64,000 nt of DNA, taken from NCBI GenBank assembly GCA_031213475.1, contig JARUPZ010000011.1, forward strand, positions 558,001 through 622,000. The letters are read 5' to 3'. This DNA is from Nereocystis luetkeana (lineage: Eukaryota > Sar > Phaeophyceae > Laminariales > Laminariaceae). A program made the translations under genes and the position numbers. How positions within the stretch are numbered: the first letter of the stretch is position 1; every line of letters begins with the position of its first letter. The notes below the pieces were generated by a model. That model saw only the letters and a list, made by a program, of their open reading frames with translations. It searched no databases and was not told the DNA's origin. Below are positions 12,053 through 23,300 of the stretch, one piece after another.

Positions 12053-12128
12053 CTTTAAGGGTTGCAACCCCTTTTTGGGGACAAACCATTCAAGTTCCAA
12101 GCACGTCGTCCCCAGTCCTAAAAGGGTT
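12053..12128. repeat. GGGACAAAC element, degraded copy 3
   Basis: TTTAAGGGTTGCAACCCC, TTGGGGACAAACCATTCAAG and GTCGTCCCC...CCTAAAAGGG keep the order of the 2081 element, with mutated arms. Confidence 0.55.
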
Positions 12129-12334
12129 GAGTGCGACCCTCACCGTACTGAACAATCTACGGAATGATGACCGAGAGGATATAAGAAATTTCGAAATGGT
12201 GTTCATACCGAAATGTTTTACGAACTTCGAAAACGGTGTTGTTACGTTACGTATCATGAAGCCACAAAAAAAGGCATTATAAGAAAAACGAAGACGGGCA
12301 GGTTGCGGTCCGATATAGAAGTAACAACTAAGCC

Positions 12335-12701
12335 GGCGTCCCCGGTGGCTTGGTAGGTGGTCCGCGTGCCTATCAAGATCAATTTCGGGGGTTCAAGTCT
12401 CACCGAGTGCATGCTCGAAGGGACTTTTTCTTGCATAAAGAAATTGATCAGCGGAAAGCGCGAGAGCGTGAGTTAGCTACATTCGATGAAAATCGACGAG
12501 CAGTGGGAATGCTGACCCCTATGCGCGACAAAAAATAAAGGCACGTACAGGAGGGAAGGGACCCTATGCGCGACAAAAAATAAAGGCACGTACCGGGGGG
12601 AAGGGATGACACCTGTGACCACGGCCTGCCCAGAAGATCGCCGAGGGTAAAACCTCGTACGAGCTAGGCTGGGAAGTAAAACTGATGTTAAAAAAAAAAA
12701 A
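12335..12701 (+). mobile_element. tRNA-derived SINE, family 2, copy 1
   Basis: The head carries a box-A-like TGGCTTGGTAGGTGG and a box B GGTTCAAGTCTC about 50 bp apart, as in a tRNA internal promoter. The body includes TTCGATGAAAATCGACGAGC and GCGCGACAAAAAATAAAGGC, with about 55 bp of the body duplicated in tandem at 12520-12600. It ends in A(12) near 12690. The block ATAAAGGCACGTACNG...GGAAGG is shared with SINE family 1. Transcription would be by RNA polymerase III if active. Confidence 0.65.
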
Positions 12702-12734
12702 CTCGGCGAGTAAAGAATACTATCACTCGTAACA

Positions 12735-12813
12735 CAGCAGCCCCGTTTTGAGGACAAACCACTCAACTTTCAAGTATAGTTTGTCCTCAAAACGGGACTG
12801 CGGTTCTAAAGGG
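12735..12813. repeat. GGGACAAAC element, copy 4
   Basis: CCCCGTTTTGAGGACAAACC and GTTTGTCCTCAAAACGGGAC form long arms around CACTCAACTTTCAAGTATA. The right end TGCGGTTCTAAAGGG matches the 2081 copy; the left end is truncated. A diverged segment of about 45 bp (AACTCGGCGAGTAAA...CTCGTAACACAGCAG) lies on both sides, as if duplicated around it. Confidence 0.7.
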
Positions 12814-13097
12814 ATTAACTTTTAGAAGTGAAAACTCGGCGAGTAAAACTTACTATCGCTCGTAACACAGCAGTACAATATCTTCATCCAAAGTATTCCA
12901 CTTGAAAATAGAGTTGACATTATTTTTCCCGCTGGCCTCGGGCGACCAGTCACCCCCTTTGCGATGCTGGAAGTCATTTACGATAACTCCACACACAGGG
13001 CACGCGAAGAGGTGTGGTTTATACAAAGACGATCGCCTCCGCGAGGGCTTCGACCTGATGCGTTCGGCATGGGCGTAACCGTTTCGAAAGAAACTGC

Positions 13098-13168
13098 GGA
13101 CAGACAGACAGACATATATGCAATTTCCAAAAATAGAGACTCAGTTTTACAAACTGAGAATACCGTCA
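13098..13168 (-). repeat. GTCT-associated hairpin repeat H, short-array copy
   Basis: Complementary strand reads TATTCTCAGTTTGTAAAACT, GAGTCTCTATTTTTG, then GTCTGTCTGTCTGTCCGC. The same order occurs at 60025-60290, where the GTCT tract is more than ten times longer. CTCAGTT and AACTGAG form a small stem. Confidence 0.65.
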
Positions 13169-14349
13169 GTATGGACGTAGGCGCGGAGATAAAACGGTCA
13201 TGTGTAGGTCACACCTAGCATGAAGCAGACGTCGGGGAATTTCTAGGCGCGGGAATAATGCGTTGTGTTCTGCTGCCGCAACGTCCGGCCAAGAGCGTAT
13301 ACTAGGCGGGCTCCAACCGACGACCGCACCACGTGACCACGATACACAATGGGCGATATGTGGACACCCCACTCTTGTGTTATTGGCTGACCCAGCAGTT
13401 GATCTCCTGCTATGCTGCGACGAACCTATCGACCGCTATCTCTTCTTTACCGCAAAATAAAAACAAAACTATCGCGAGATATTATCGCAGTTCCTATCGT
13501 ACGTGTCAAAAAGGCCCCTCAAGGTCCACGACTGTCAACACCTACAAAAAAAGAGGGGGAAAATCGAGCTAGGTACGGCGACACAGCCCCATCATCTACG
13601 TATTAGCCAGTATGTCGGTAGCATATAACCGGGCGCGCCTTTTTGATATACTGCTGTGTATACAGTATTTTAATCGGTCCTGCGCGTGCTCTCGCGCGAC
13701 CGGGATCATGACTAAGAACAACAAGACAACCGATGTCGTGCAAAACCGAGCTATAACATAAAAAAAAAGTTTCCTTACCGTATACCTGGTATACAGAAGG
13801 TACTCGATACTCCGGGTATACTTTGAATATGAAGTATACTGGGAGCATCTGTGAGCCCTGGTTATCTTATTGTGCCCCAAAAAACACTACAATCGCTCCG
13901 TCTCAAGACTCCATTCCCGACCGAAGCAGGCAACGGCGAACAGTGAACAACAAAAAGCGCAATCGCTACGTTGAACGTACATTGCAAGAGTATTGCAGGC
14001 CCCGAGAGCAACACCCTTTTGTGAGTGTTACCCCCAATTCACTGGGGACCAAGAGTAGTCGCCGTTGCAGCGTGGGCCTGCGACCCACGCACAAAAAGAC
14101 GCCGTCCAAGACGGCGGTACTTCCGTTTCGCTGCACATTGTGATCCCGCCCCAAATGCACACGCTGACCCAACGCGCCAAACCGACTAGGGAGTAATACA
14201 GTGTCGCGAAGTCATCGCATGAAACACAAGATGTATCACTGGTGACAAGATGCGACGAACGTACAATCGTACGATCGCGAAAGCTACCGCAATATCATCA
14301 AAATGTAAATCGGCCGATGGAGTTTGACACAACATCCCATCACCCGACT
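13169..14349. other. Region between IF-2 and Rieske genes, no gene recognised
   Basis: Contains only short frames and TACC/GGTA-type palindromic words around 13780-13830. Nothing resembling a conserved protein was seen. Confidence 0.35.
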
Positions 14350-17300
14350 TTACCCTAGGACCGGGTGCCTCTCGAAGTTGGTGAAAAAATGTCCCTCGAA
14401 GACTGTCGCAGCCACGCCCAAGCCCAGGGAGACCGCCGCCCCGCAAGCCGCCGCGACTCCTGCGGCTCTAACCCTAGACACTACAGCGTCGGCCCCGATG
14501 GTGGCAAGGCGCGTTATGCTTGCACAAGACAGTCCGACCGAGCTCATCGCAAGCACAGCTGCCCAGGCGAGCCCCCACCTTTTCACGGCCTTGACCTTCG
14601 CAAGGGCTCTGCGCGACTCCGCGCTGATGAGTACATGTCGGTGGAATCGGCTCTCGTTTGCCCGGTGATTGTGTCGCCGGGAGTCCTCGTGATCGCTCAG
14701 GATGGCGGGCTCCTACGTCGCCACGATAATGCGGGACGTTTAAAGACGGGGGTAGGGGTGGGGGCGGTGTGCGAAAGGCAAATAAATGTGCGGAAGGTCG
14801 ATGAGCACGCCTGAAGGTTCTTGACAGCCTCGTGGGGCAAGAAGGCTCAGGCGATGCCTGCCTCCCATTCCTGTAAAATATCGTATGCCTACGGGTGCCG
14901 GCAGCGATTACTGCTGCTGTCAGACAGGCTCGCCGTGTTGCTGTGACGCTATGGAGACAACAGTGGCGTAAAGCGCGACCCTAGGCCTTCAAAACACGTG
15001 ATGTGGCGAGCGCGGGGGGGGTGCACTCGATAGGAGATATGTACTCGATCTCATGCATGGCCGTAGTCGTATGACCATAGACCCTCGCATCCCTACAATG
15101 CCGGGACGGAGCATGTCGGGTTTTCACCGACCAGGCAGACATTCCTTGCACCAAGCGCGAAGCGCCGTGAGGTGGCTGGCGAGTCGCATGAAGGGTGAGC
15201 TGCATCCTACTAAGAACCGCTGTTGAGGCGGACTTGCAGATGGATGACAGCTTCAATGAGTAGACTCAATTTCCGGTGTAGGGATTTCCAAGGACAGCAA
15301 TGGGAGTACTATGTAACTACCTCTTGGGTGCCTTACGATAAACACTACTACTACGTGATACGATCATTCCCACTTGCGCGGAGTGAATATGTGGCGAGGG
15401 GGGGGGGGGGGGTACTCATTTGTTGCTTGCCTTCGTCATATGACCATTGACCACGCATCCCTCTCGAAACGGAGTGCCTTGGGTGAAATATTAAGGCATG
15501 ATCACGCCTGAGAATTGCGGTCACGGCAACCAACCTAAAAGTGAGCAGCCGCAGACAACAACCCCGACTACTATTAATAATGCTGTAGCTCCTGCCTCCA
15601 CACAAAATGCTGTAGCTCCTGCCTCCACACAAATGCTGTAGCTTGACAGCTAGTTTGTGGCCTGTGATTCTTCCAAATCGAAGCACCAGCACGCGAAAGC
15701 CCTTGGTGCGATCATATATCCCGCTCTGGGGGCTCACGTTCATTCATTCAGTTCGAGCAATATACGTTACCAGCATCGTAATCGGACCGAACAATTGCCA
15801 CAAGAAGACAACCAACCCCGAGCGTGTCCTTACCTTCCTTGTCTTCCACCCCACATAGAAAGGCATGCCGTGACCGACGTGATCCAGCCACTTCCTCAGC
15901 TCCACCACCAAGATGTCAGCGGTCTTGATAGGCAAGAACGCCTCCGAGAGGGACTGGCCGGTCCTCGCCACATGGTCCTCTTGGGCGCATATGATCTTCA
16001 TGTCTTGTTCTAATATCTGCACACCAGATCACAACACCATAACAGCACTTGCATTCACACAATTCGATGAAAATCGAAGAACAGCGGGAATGCCGAACCC
16101 TACGTATACGCGATAAAAATGAAGGCAAGTACCGGGCGGAGGGAGGGAGGGAACCTGTGGCCAAGGCGTGCTGTTATATTATAGCCTGGTGTAGTCTGCG
16201 ATACTCTGTTACGGTCTGGAATAGTCCAGAAAGCCAAAGAGGGCAAAACCGCCCAATAGTTGGGTTGGAGTGTAACAGCGACGTTAAAAAAATCAACGCC
16301 AGTAATAACACTCACAAATAGACCGACTGTGGGGCACATTCGAAGAATATAAAGGACAGGAGGGTCGGGGCCGAGTTTAAGCGCGGCCCATGCTATCTAC
16401 GAAGGCGCGTAGTTGATGGAAGCACATCAATGGGGTGTCTTGTCCAGGCACAGCTCCGGCGGGGTGAAGTACGGGTGCTGACCCCCGTGTGCCCGAACTC
16501 GTTTTAACAACAAGCTAAAGGTGACACGGTCAAGCCTCCACATCTGTTGCGCTACTGTACGGAAGGGTGGAACAAAAACAGCGGATATCAGTAATTAGAA
16601 GGAACCGCATGCTGAGATAACAATAAGGCGCACCATACCTTGCACGAGTTGAGATGGCGTAGAACAGTAGGCTTGAGGGCGAACATAATCCGCACGAAAC
16701 TTGGGAATCCAATCGCGTACGTCTGTTAAGATCCCAAAATAGGTACGGCCCAGCACAGAGGAGCGCGAAAACGTGAGTTGTAGCAAAACCATGAGTGCTA
16801 TCGTACTGTGTGGAGGAAACACAAAGCAGGGTTTAGCAGGAAAGCTACCGATGTCGATAAGGTTGCAACTCTCCTCTCGACAGGTTGCCCTCTCATTATT
16901 TATCCTTCCAAAGAACGTATGTTCGGCTTCATCGGCATGATGGACCTCCTCGACGCTGCAGCGAAAGTGTCCCCACACTCTGCGTGCGTCCTGCATGACA
17001 ACCGGTGTTGCAAATGCCGTTCAGTCAGGTATACAACCACGATTTATAAAAGTAGTACCAGCAATGCCCGGCACGTGACTGCGCGGGTCGCCACAGCAGA
17101 GTAAGCAAAGGGCGCTGGACGGCGACTACAACCCCATCCCAGAGGACCACGCCCGAAGGTGTAGGAAACGTTCCTCGCCAACGTGTATGTGCAACGGGAA
17201 AGCCTCGCACAGTCTACCAACCTCCTCCTCCGTCTTCACCATAATCTACCGGAAATTTAAAGAGAGCAGCATGCCGTATCTCTTTAATGGACGTATCGAA

Positions 17301-20300
17301 GTACGACAAAATCACAGCATGCAACAGCACGTAGAAAGCCGGACATAGGGGGCTCGCTTTGGCCGCACGGAGGTGTGCACGTGTAAACAAACGGGAGCTT
17401 CACGTAAATCTAAGCCGACGTCCACATCTACGACGGCGAAACAAAACTAGATATTCCTCATGGACGAGCACGCAACAGCAGCAGCGTTAAAATATAATAC
17501 CAACAACTTGGTCCACCCGCATGCAGCAACCTCAGCGCAGACATTGCACACCTCTGGCTACCACAATGGTTTTTTTCGAAGCGTGAAAGTATTTCACCCG
17601 CTCATCGAACGGCAGGGTCTTCGACTGAACTGAGACCGCACGGTCGTTGCCACATGGAACCCGGCGGAAGGAGCCAATGGCGAAACGGCACAATATTAAA
17701 GTACCCCATTACTACTACAGTAGTAGTGAATGCGCGCAGCAGCGCTGACGTATTTCGGAGGAAGCTCACCTTGAACAAAATACGCGACCGCCCCTGCCCG
17801 ATGGGGATGCAGTGAAGAGCCGCTCCGAAAATTGGTTCTCCGTCCTTCTTGCCCTCAGATCGAACGCGAATTACCCCCGGAGCTTCGAAGACATAGCGCG
17901 TTGATCTCATAGTCTTGTCCTTACCCAAAGAGTTCATTCGCACGAGCGAGGAGAACCCTCGTGGGCTCGGCGCATCAGGTCCCTCCCTCACGACCTGTGC
18001 CAAGGTGTGTGTGCCACATGCCAAACATATAGACATCATGCAGGGGCATCCTATGTATTCGAGAAAGAAGGCTTAGCTGGGTTCGAAGGATCTTTGCCGC
18101 AACAAACTATTACGGGGGACCATTGTAAATAGGACGAAACATTGCCAGTAAAAATAGGGAAATATATAGTCTTATGTGTGCACTGTAGGTCCTATTTACT
18201 ATGGTCCACCGTAACATATAGCAGGTACCAGGTAGATATTTAATTAGTACAGCAGTCATAACTGATAACATGTGTCTATACCCTGCACGGTGTCTGCGTA
18301 TTAATAGCCGCGGATGCTTGGCTCATTGGGGGGGGGTCTTGGATGCATATATTTAACAGATATTTTAACAGTCTCGTCCTAAGAGGCATACTTGAAAAAC
18401 GCGCGACGAAAGCTTCCTCGCGCATACCATGGATTGCCAAGGTGACAGCCTAGACTATACGATGGTCTTCGCACAATCTGGCACCAACTGGCAGCAATAG
18501 CTAGCTATCTAGCCAGCCAAGGGTATGAACAAAACTATACCACGGCGAAAACAACCAGACAGCCAACGAAGTCATAGTAATACTATATACCCTGGTATTA
18601 TACTTTGTCGTGGAGAAGAGTGTCCGACCAGGCCCAGCAACGCGGACACCTAATACTCTCTCTAGGGATTCACATGTACTATGAAGAAGGGAAGGAGTGA
18701 GGGCGAAGGGATCTTTCCTCGCAAAACATTAGGGGCATGATTAATACCATAACGGTACATGGTTTGCCGCCATTCCTCACATCGAAGTTAATTTCACCAG
18801 CGTTTTCCTTGTTTCCCCCTCCATCAGTCTTGTCGTGACTAACGGGGATGTGCGCTGGGTCCAGCAAACTGTTGACACGGTTCCAAATAATGCACGGGCG
18901 AAAAGGACAATGGGAGAGGGGGGGGGAAGAAGGTCAGAAATCGGTCGCTGGGGCGAGTACAACGACCATCCAGAAACCAGATACATCAGGAGATCAGCGT
19001 GAGTCGCTCGAGTGGCTTCTACCTTCCATAGATCCTTTAGAGTTGGGTTATGCCCTAGACTAGACTCAAAGTACTTGCCATCCACGATATAGCGTGCAGA
19101 GCTACTGCTGTACACTTTTTTACATACATTAGCAAAAGTACTCGTAGTGCTGGCATGCAAATCCCATCAGAAGTCCATACGTAGTGCGAGTCCTGTCATG
19201 CGTCGCAAACCGGTGTAAGCGTCCCCAATATCCGACCGGCGCTCGCCTCTCCTGGGGTGCCTGGCACGGCGTTGCTCGCGCTTATGAGCTCGCGCGACAC
19301 AAATTAATACCGGGCATCATCTACCCATCCGACCTCCATCGAACGCCAAAGGAACAGCAAAAGTCCCAGGAACTGTTGCACGATACTACACGGTCAGCGC
19401 TGCACTCACTTTTCAGTGAGATAGCTCCAGTCGTACGGCAAGTCGTACACAAACTGCGGGACAGAAACGGGCGCACAGCATGCAGCGGCGGGAGCAAGGT
19501 ATTGGCAACAGTGAAAACATGTAACTGGTACCCGGTAATGTTTAGCAGATAAAGGTACATCTATCATATAGACAAAGCTGCCTCGCGCAGACAAAGTGTA
19601 TCAGGTTGGACAATCCGTGCAGGTACATTCACAAAAAGAACTAAGTTCAATACGAGAAAAGGCCAACTCTTATTATTTGAACACGAAACGTTCGGCTGCT
19701 CATTTCTCAAGACCGGTCACCGACCATCGACAGACATGATCATCTCAAGAGGAGCAGACGCTTAATTTTCCAACGTCAAGGCGATGATGCATGCCACCAT
19801 GCTCCTGCCACATCGAAAAAAAAACAATTACTACAGTTACTACACCTCAACAAACCATGACTAGACCAACTTAAAGGACAACCACGGAACGGCTAGCCAA
19901 CATAACCCAACGTATGTAGGGTGTCGAGGAAGGAGACTCTGCGCAAAAAAAGGCATCACCTTCTCACCTCGTACAAAAACGTCGGCTGAGCGTTCGTCGT
20001 GTTCATCGAAGGGCGTACGACGCACCACGCGCAATTGTTGCGGCGAGACGTGACAACGTATCATAACGACAGGAGACGCGGCGAAAAGAGACGGCAAAGC
20101 ACGAGGCAACCGAAAGGGGAGCCGATGGTTGAGATGGCGCACGACAATCAAATTGCTCAACCGAGCGTGACAAGAAAAACGGAGAGGGGCAACCGTACCC
20201 CCATACAGTGACTTCATCGACGCACAGTGGCTCACCGAGAAGTGGAAGCAACTACTGCCCTCCGGCTTAACGTCGCAACCTTCACAGCTCGATCAAACTC

Positions 20301-23300
20301 CTTCGGCCCCAACGGGGACAGTCCAGTGCGGGTCAGGGCATATTCAATGTGACACCCGCCGTGTTTATTTTAACCGAGGCTGAAATGACGGTACGCGAAG
20401 CTTCGTCTTTTCGGCGGCAAGGCGCGGACCTCCCATGTCTCCGGGGAGGTTTCGCATGATATTTCGAAAACAGTGGCTTTTCTTCCAGCTCCTTCCCGCC
20501 CTTTTACCACCGTTTTTTCAATAGAAATCTGCACTTTGTGTTCTATGCTCTGTTATGTTTTACGATGTTCTGTAAGGTAATGCTCTAGAGGTCAAAACTC
20601 TACAGCCTTTCATAGACTGCATTCCGTCCAACGCTCGGCGATCGGCCAACTCCAGTCCGCAACTGGTTCGTGCGGCAGCCTTTTCTTTCCCCACAGAGCT
20701 TAGTTATAACCCCTGCGGGGCATAAAACGTAAAACATAAAACATAAAACACACATCTTTCAGTCGTGCTACGGTAGAATTTGTGCCACTTTTTGGTCCTT
20801 TATGGCCCTTGCTGATACTTTCTGAGGCCAACCATGGATGCGTTTTTACTGAATGGGTGCCTCACACGATGCAAACCAACCATTGTATCCATTGTAGGCA
20901 TTGCAACCATTGCAAATCAAGCCTAAAATTGAGGAGCTACCCAACACCTTTGGCTCCGATGTCAATATACTACCTGATACTCTACTGCACCGTGTTTTAC
21001 CCATCATGTAAGCTATTAATACTGTAGAGTATATAGCCTGGGCGTGATAGCGTACCAGGCGTTGCTCGAAACGTTTATCACAAAAGTGTGTTGTGGTTGC
21101 TGAGGTATACACACAGCTCCTCCAGTGGGAGTATCCCAACCTCAGAAAAACGAGAAAAATGAGAAAAATGAGAAAAAAGAGATGAGGTGCCCTGTCCCTC
21201 TAGTGTAGCATACGTCGTTTCAAACAACCCCGCACTAGTTCTCCACCATACCAGCACGTATCGAGTGCGAACAAGGCCAAGATATCCATAAGCGTGTGAG
21301 TTGCCCTTTCCCCACCCAAAGGGCTGACCTTAATCTCGTCGAGTTTGTCAACCGTTGATGGCACAGGCAAGATGTCCTTCGCCCCCTGTCCCCAAGGGTC
21401 GTCGCCCATCCATACGAAAACAACTCCCTCGTTCACCGCCAGCGGGTAGACGCGGAGACGAGCAGCGCGCGGAGGAGACCCGCCCTCCGGAAGCTGGTTG
21501 CGATTTTTCGTGACACATAATACATTTTATCCGGTGGGCGGGTTTGACGTCGGGAGGTAAATTTTACTTTTTCTGCGCTACAAACGATAGTACGAGCGGC
21601 AGCTACACTGTACCAGGCGGACGAACGTTACATGACTTCAGAGCTATCGCGGCAATGCCTTTCTTTTTATTAAGATTAATGTACATCATCACTGGCATAC
21701 CTCGAAGTATGTATGGACTACGGTTCGTTTGTTTGCCAGAATACTATTGACACATGTCTGCTATTTCTGATGGATAAACACTATATTGACCTGGCGCCCG
21801 AGATTAGTTCTAGGTATCGCCGACTTCGTGTGGAATGCGCAACACAAAACGTAGCGAACTGGCGGGGCGGACAGCTGGATTCACCGCACCCTGAAAGTGC
21901 CGACAAAAACTGCCTCTGTACTAGCTAAGGAGCCTAGAATCCCACGATAGCTCACTAGCGCCATCGTTCAGCGGTAGGTGCAACACAGGGCGTTTGGGAT
22001 CCCGTTCGATGTAACAGCAATAGCGAGCTTCCGAGATGCATGTCAGATCGACTCGCCCCCCCCGTCGACAATATCAATCTGCAGAGTATTGGATCATCTG
22101 TATATAGACGCATGACGAACAAGGTAGTCGAGCCACTGAATAGACGCGGGAGCTTTAGGCAATACCTGCTGCAACCCATGTCAACCTCGCCAACGAGAAG
22201 GAAACATACCTGCGGGATGCGAGTGCAAGCTCCGTCGGAGCCATCAAACTGCCAGCCGTGGTAAAGGCATTCGATCTTCCCAGCGTCGGTAATCTGTGCG
22301 ATCATCGGTTACGTCATGTATGGATCATTCGACAGATACGATTGCAATACACATCGCAACAGTACCATACCTGTACCACTGATCCTGTCGACGTGGTACG
22401 GAGGTGCCTTGCGGCACAGTACAGGAGTCCTTTGAAGTACGCGCACTTGCACGGCCTTATCCAGTGCCCTCTAGTTTCCAATGCTAACAACGAACATGCG
22501 TAATACGAGGAGATAAAGTGCTGATGGACACTCTCGGGCTAGGAGGTGACAACGAAACCGCGTGCTATATACGAGAAGATGCAATGCTAAAGGGTACCCT
22601 CGTGCTAGGTGAGGTGTACCTGGTAATGGCGTACCGAGTCTAAGGGGGACGGCCATAGCAAGAGCACGACGATCAAAATTGCCACGACGGGCATCTAAAG
22701 TATCTAGTCTTCCTGCAGACAGGTGTAACCACCGACAGGTTACAGCCTCTCCCTCCGGCTGTACAACACCATGCATTCTTCATAGGTACTTGTGCTGCAT
22801 CGCGCTGAGGACGGCCATATACTACCGCGAGTGAAGACATCACGAGTACAGCCACAGTCAGTAAAAGTACTCCATACGCCTTAATGTGCGGTTCGGTATC
22901 ACCCGGAAGGAGCAAGGGCGTCGACAGGGCGACGTGTCATCTGGTGCTGCCGTATAGCCTGTGCCACCCACCCTATGGGTCACCATTCTTGGCGTAGAAA
23001 TAGGCGTTTCTTACCGCCTTTCTTACCGTCTGCCGTCTACTAAAAGCAAAAGAGATATCTCTGTCTATTTCTCTACAGCAACGGCCCTGCCTACCACGCA
23101 GGCCGAGCTAACACTGGTGTTGCTTGTCCCGGAAGAATCGTGCGACAAACCCGCCCCGTGGCATGACGGCAATATGAAGCCATTGTTCAACGGGGCACCA
23201 CAAATCAACTCGAACTGTTGATACTACTCGCACCTCGCACCGCAGTACAAAACATCATAACATCCATAGTACCAGGCTGGGCTTACCATGCCCTCGGAGA

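Noticed and set aside
12335-12410. A tRNA gene at the head of SINE family 2
   Set aside because: Same reasoning: no convincing cloverleaf and it is continuous with a repeat body also found at 16055.
17025-17210. A further Rieske-gene exon between 17770 and 16722
   Set aside because: The flanking exons already join in phase 0, and the peptide here does not resemble the family.
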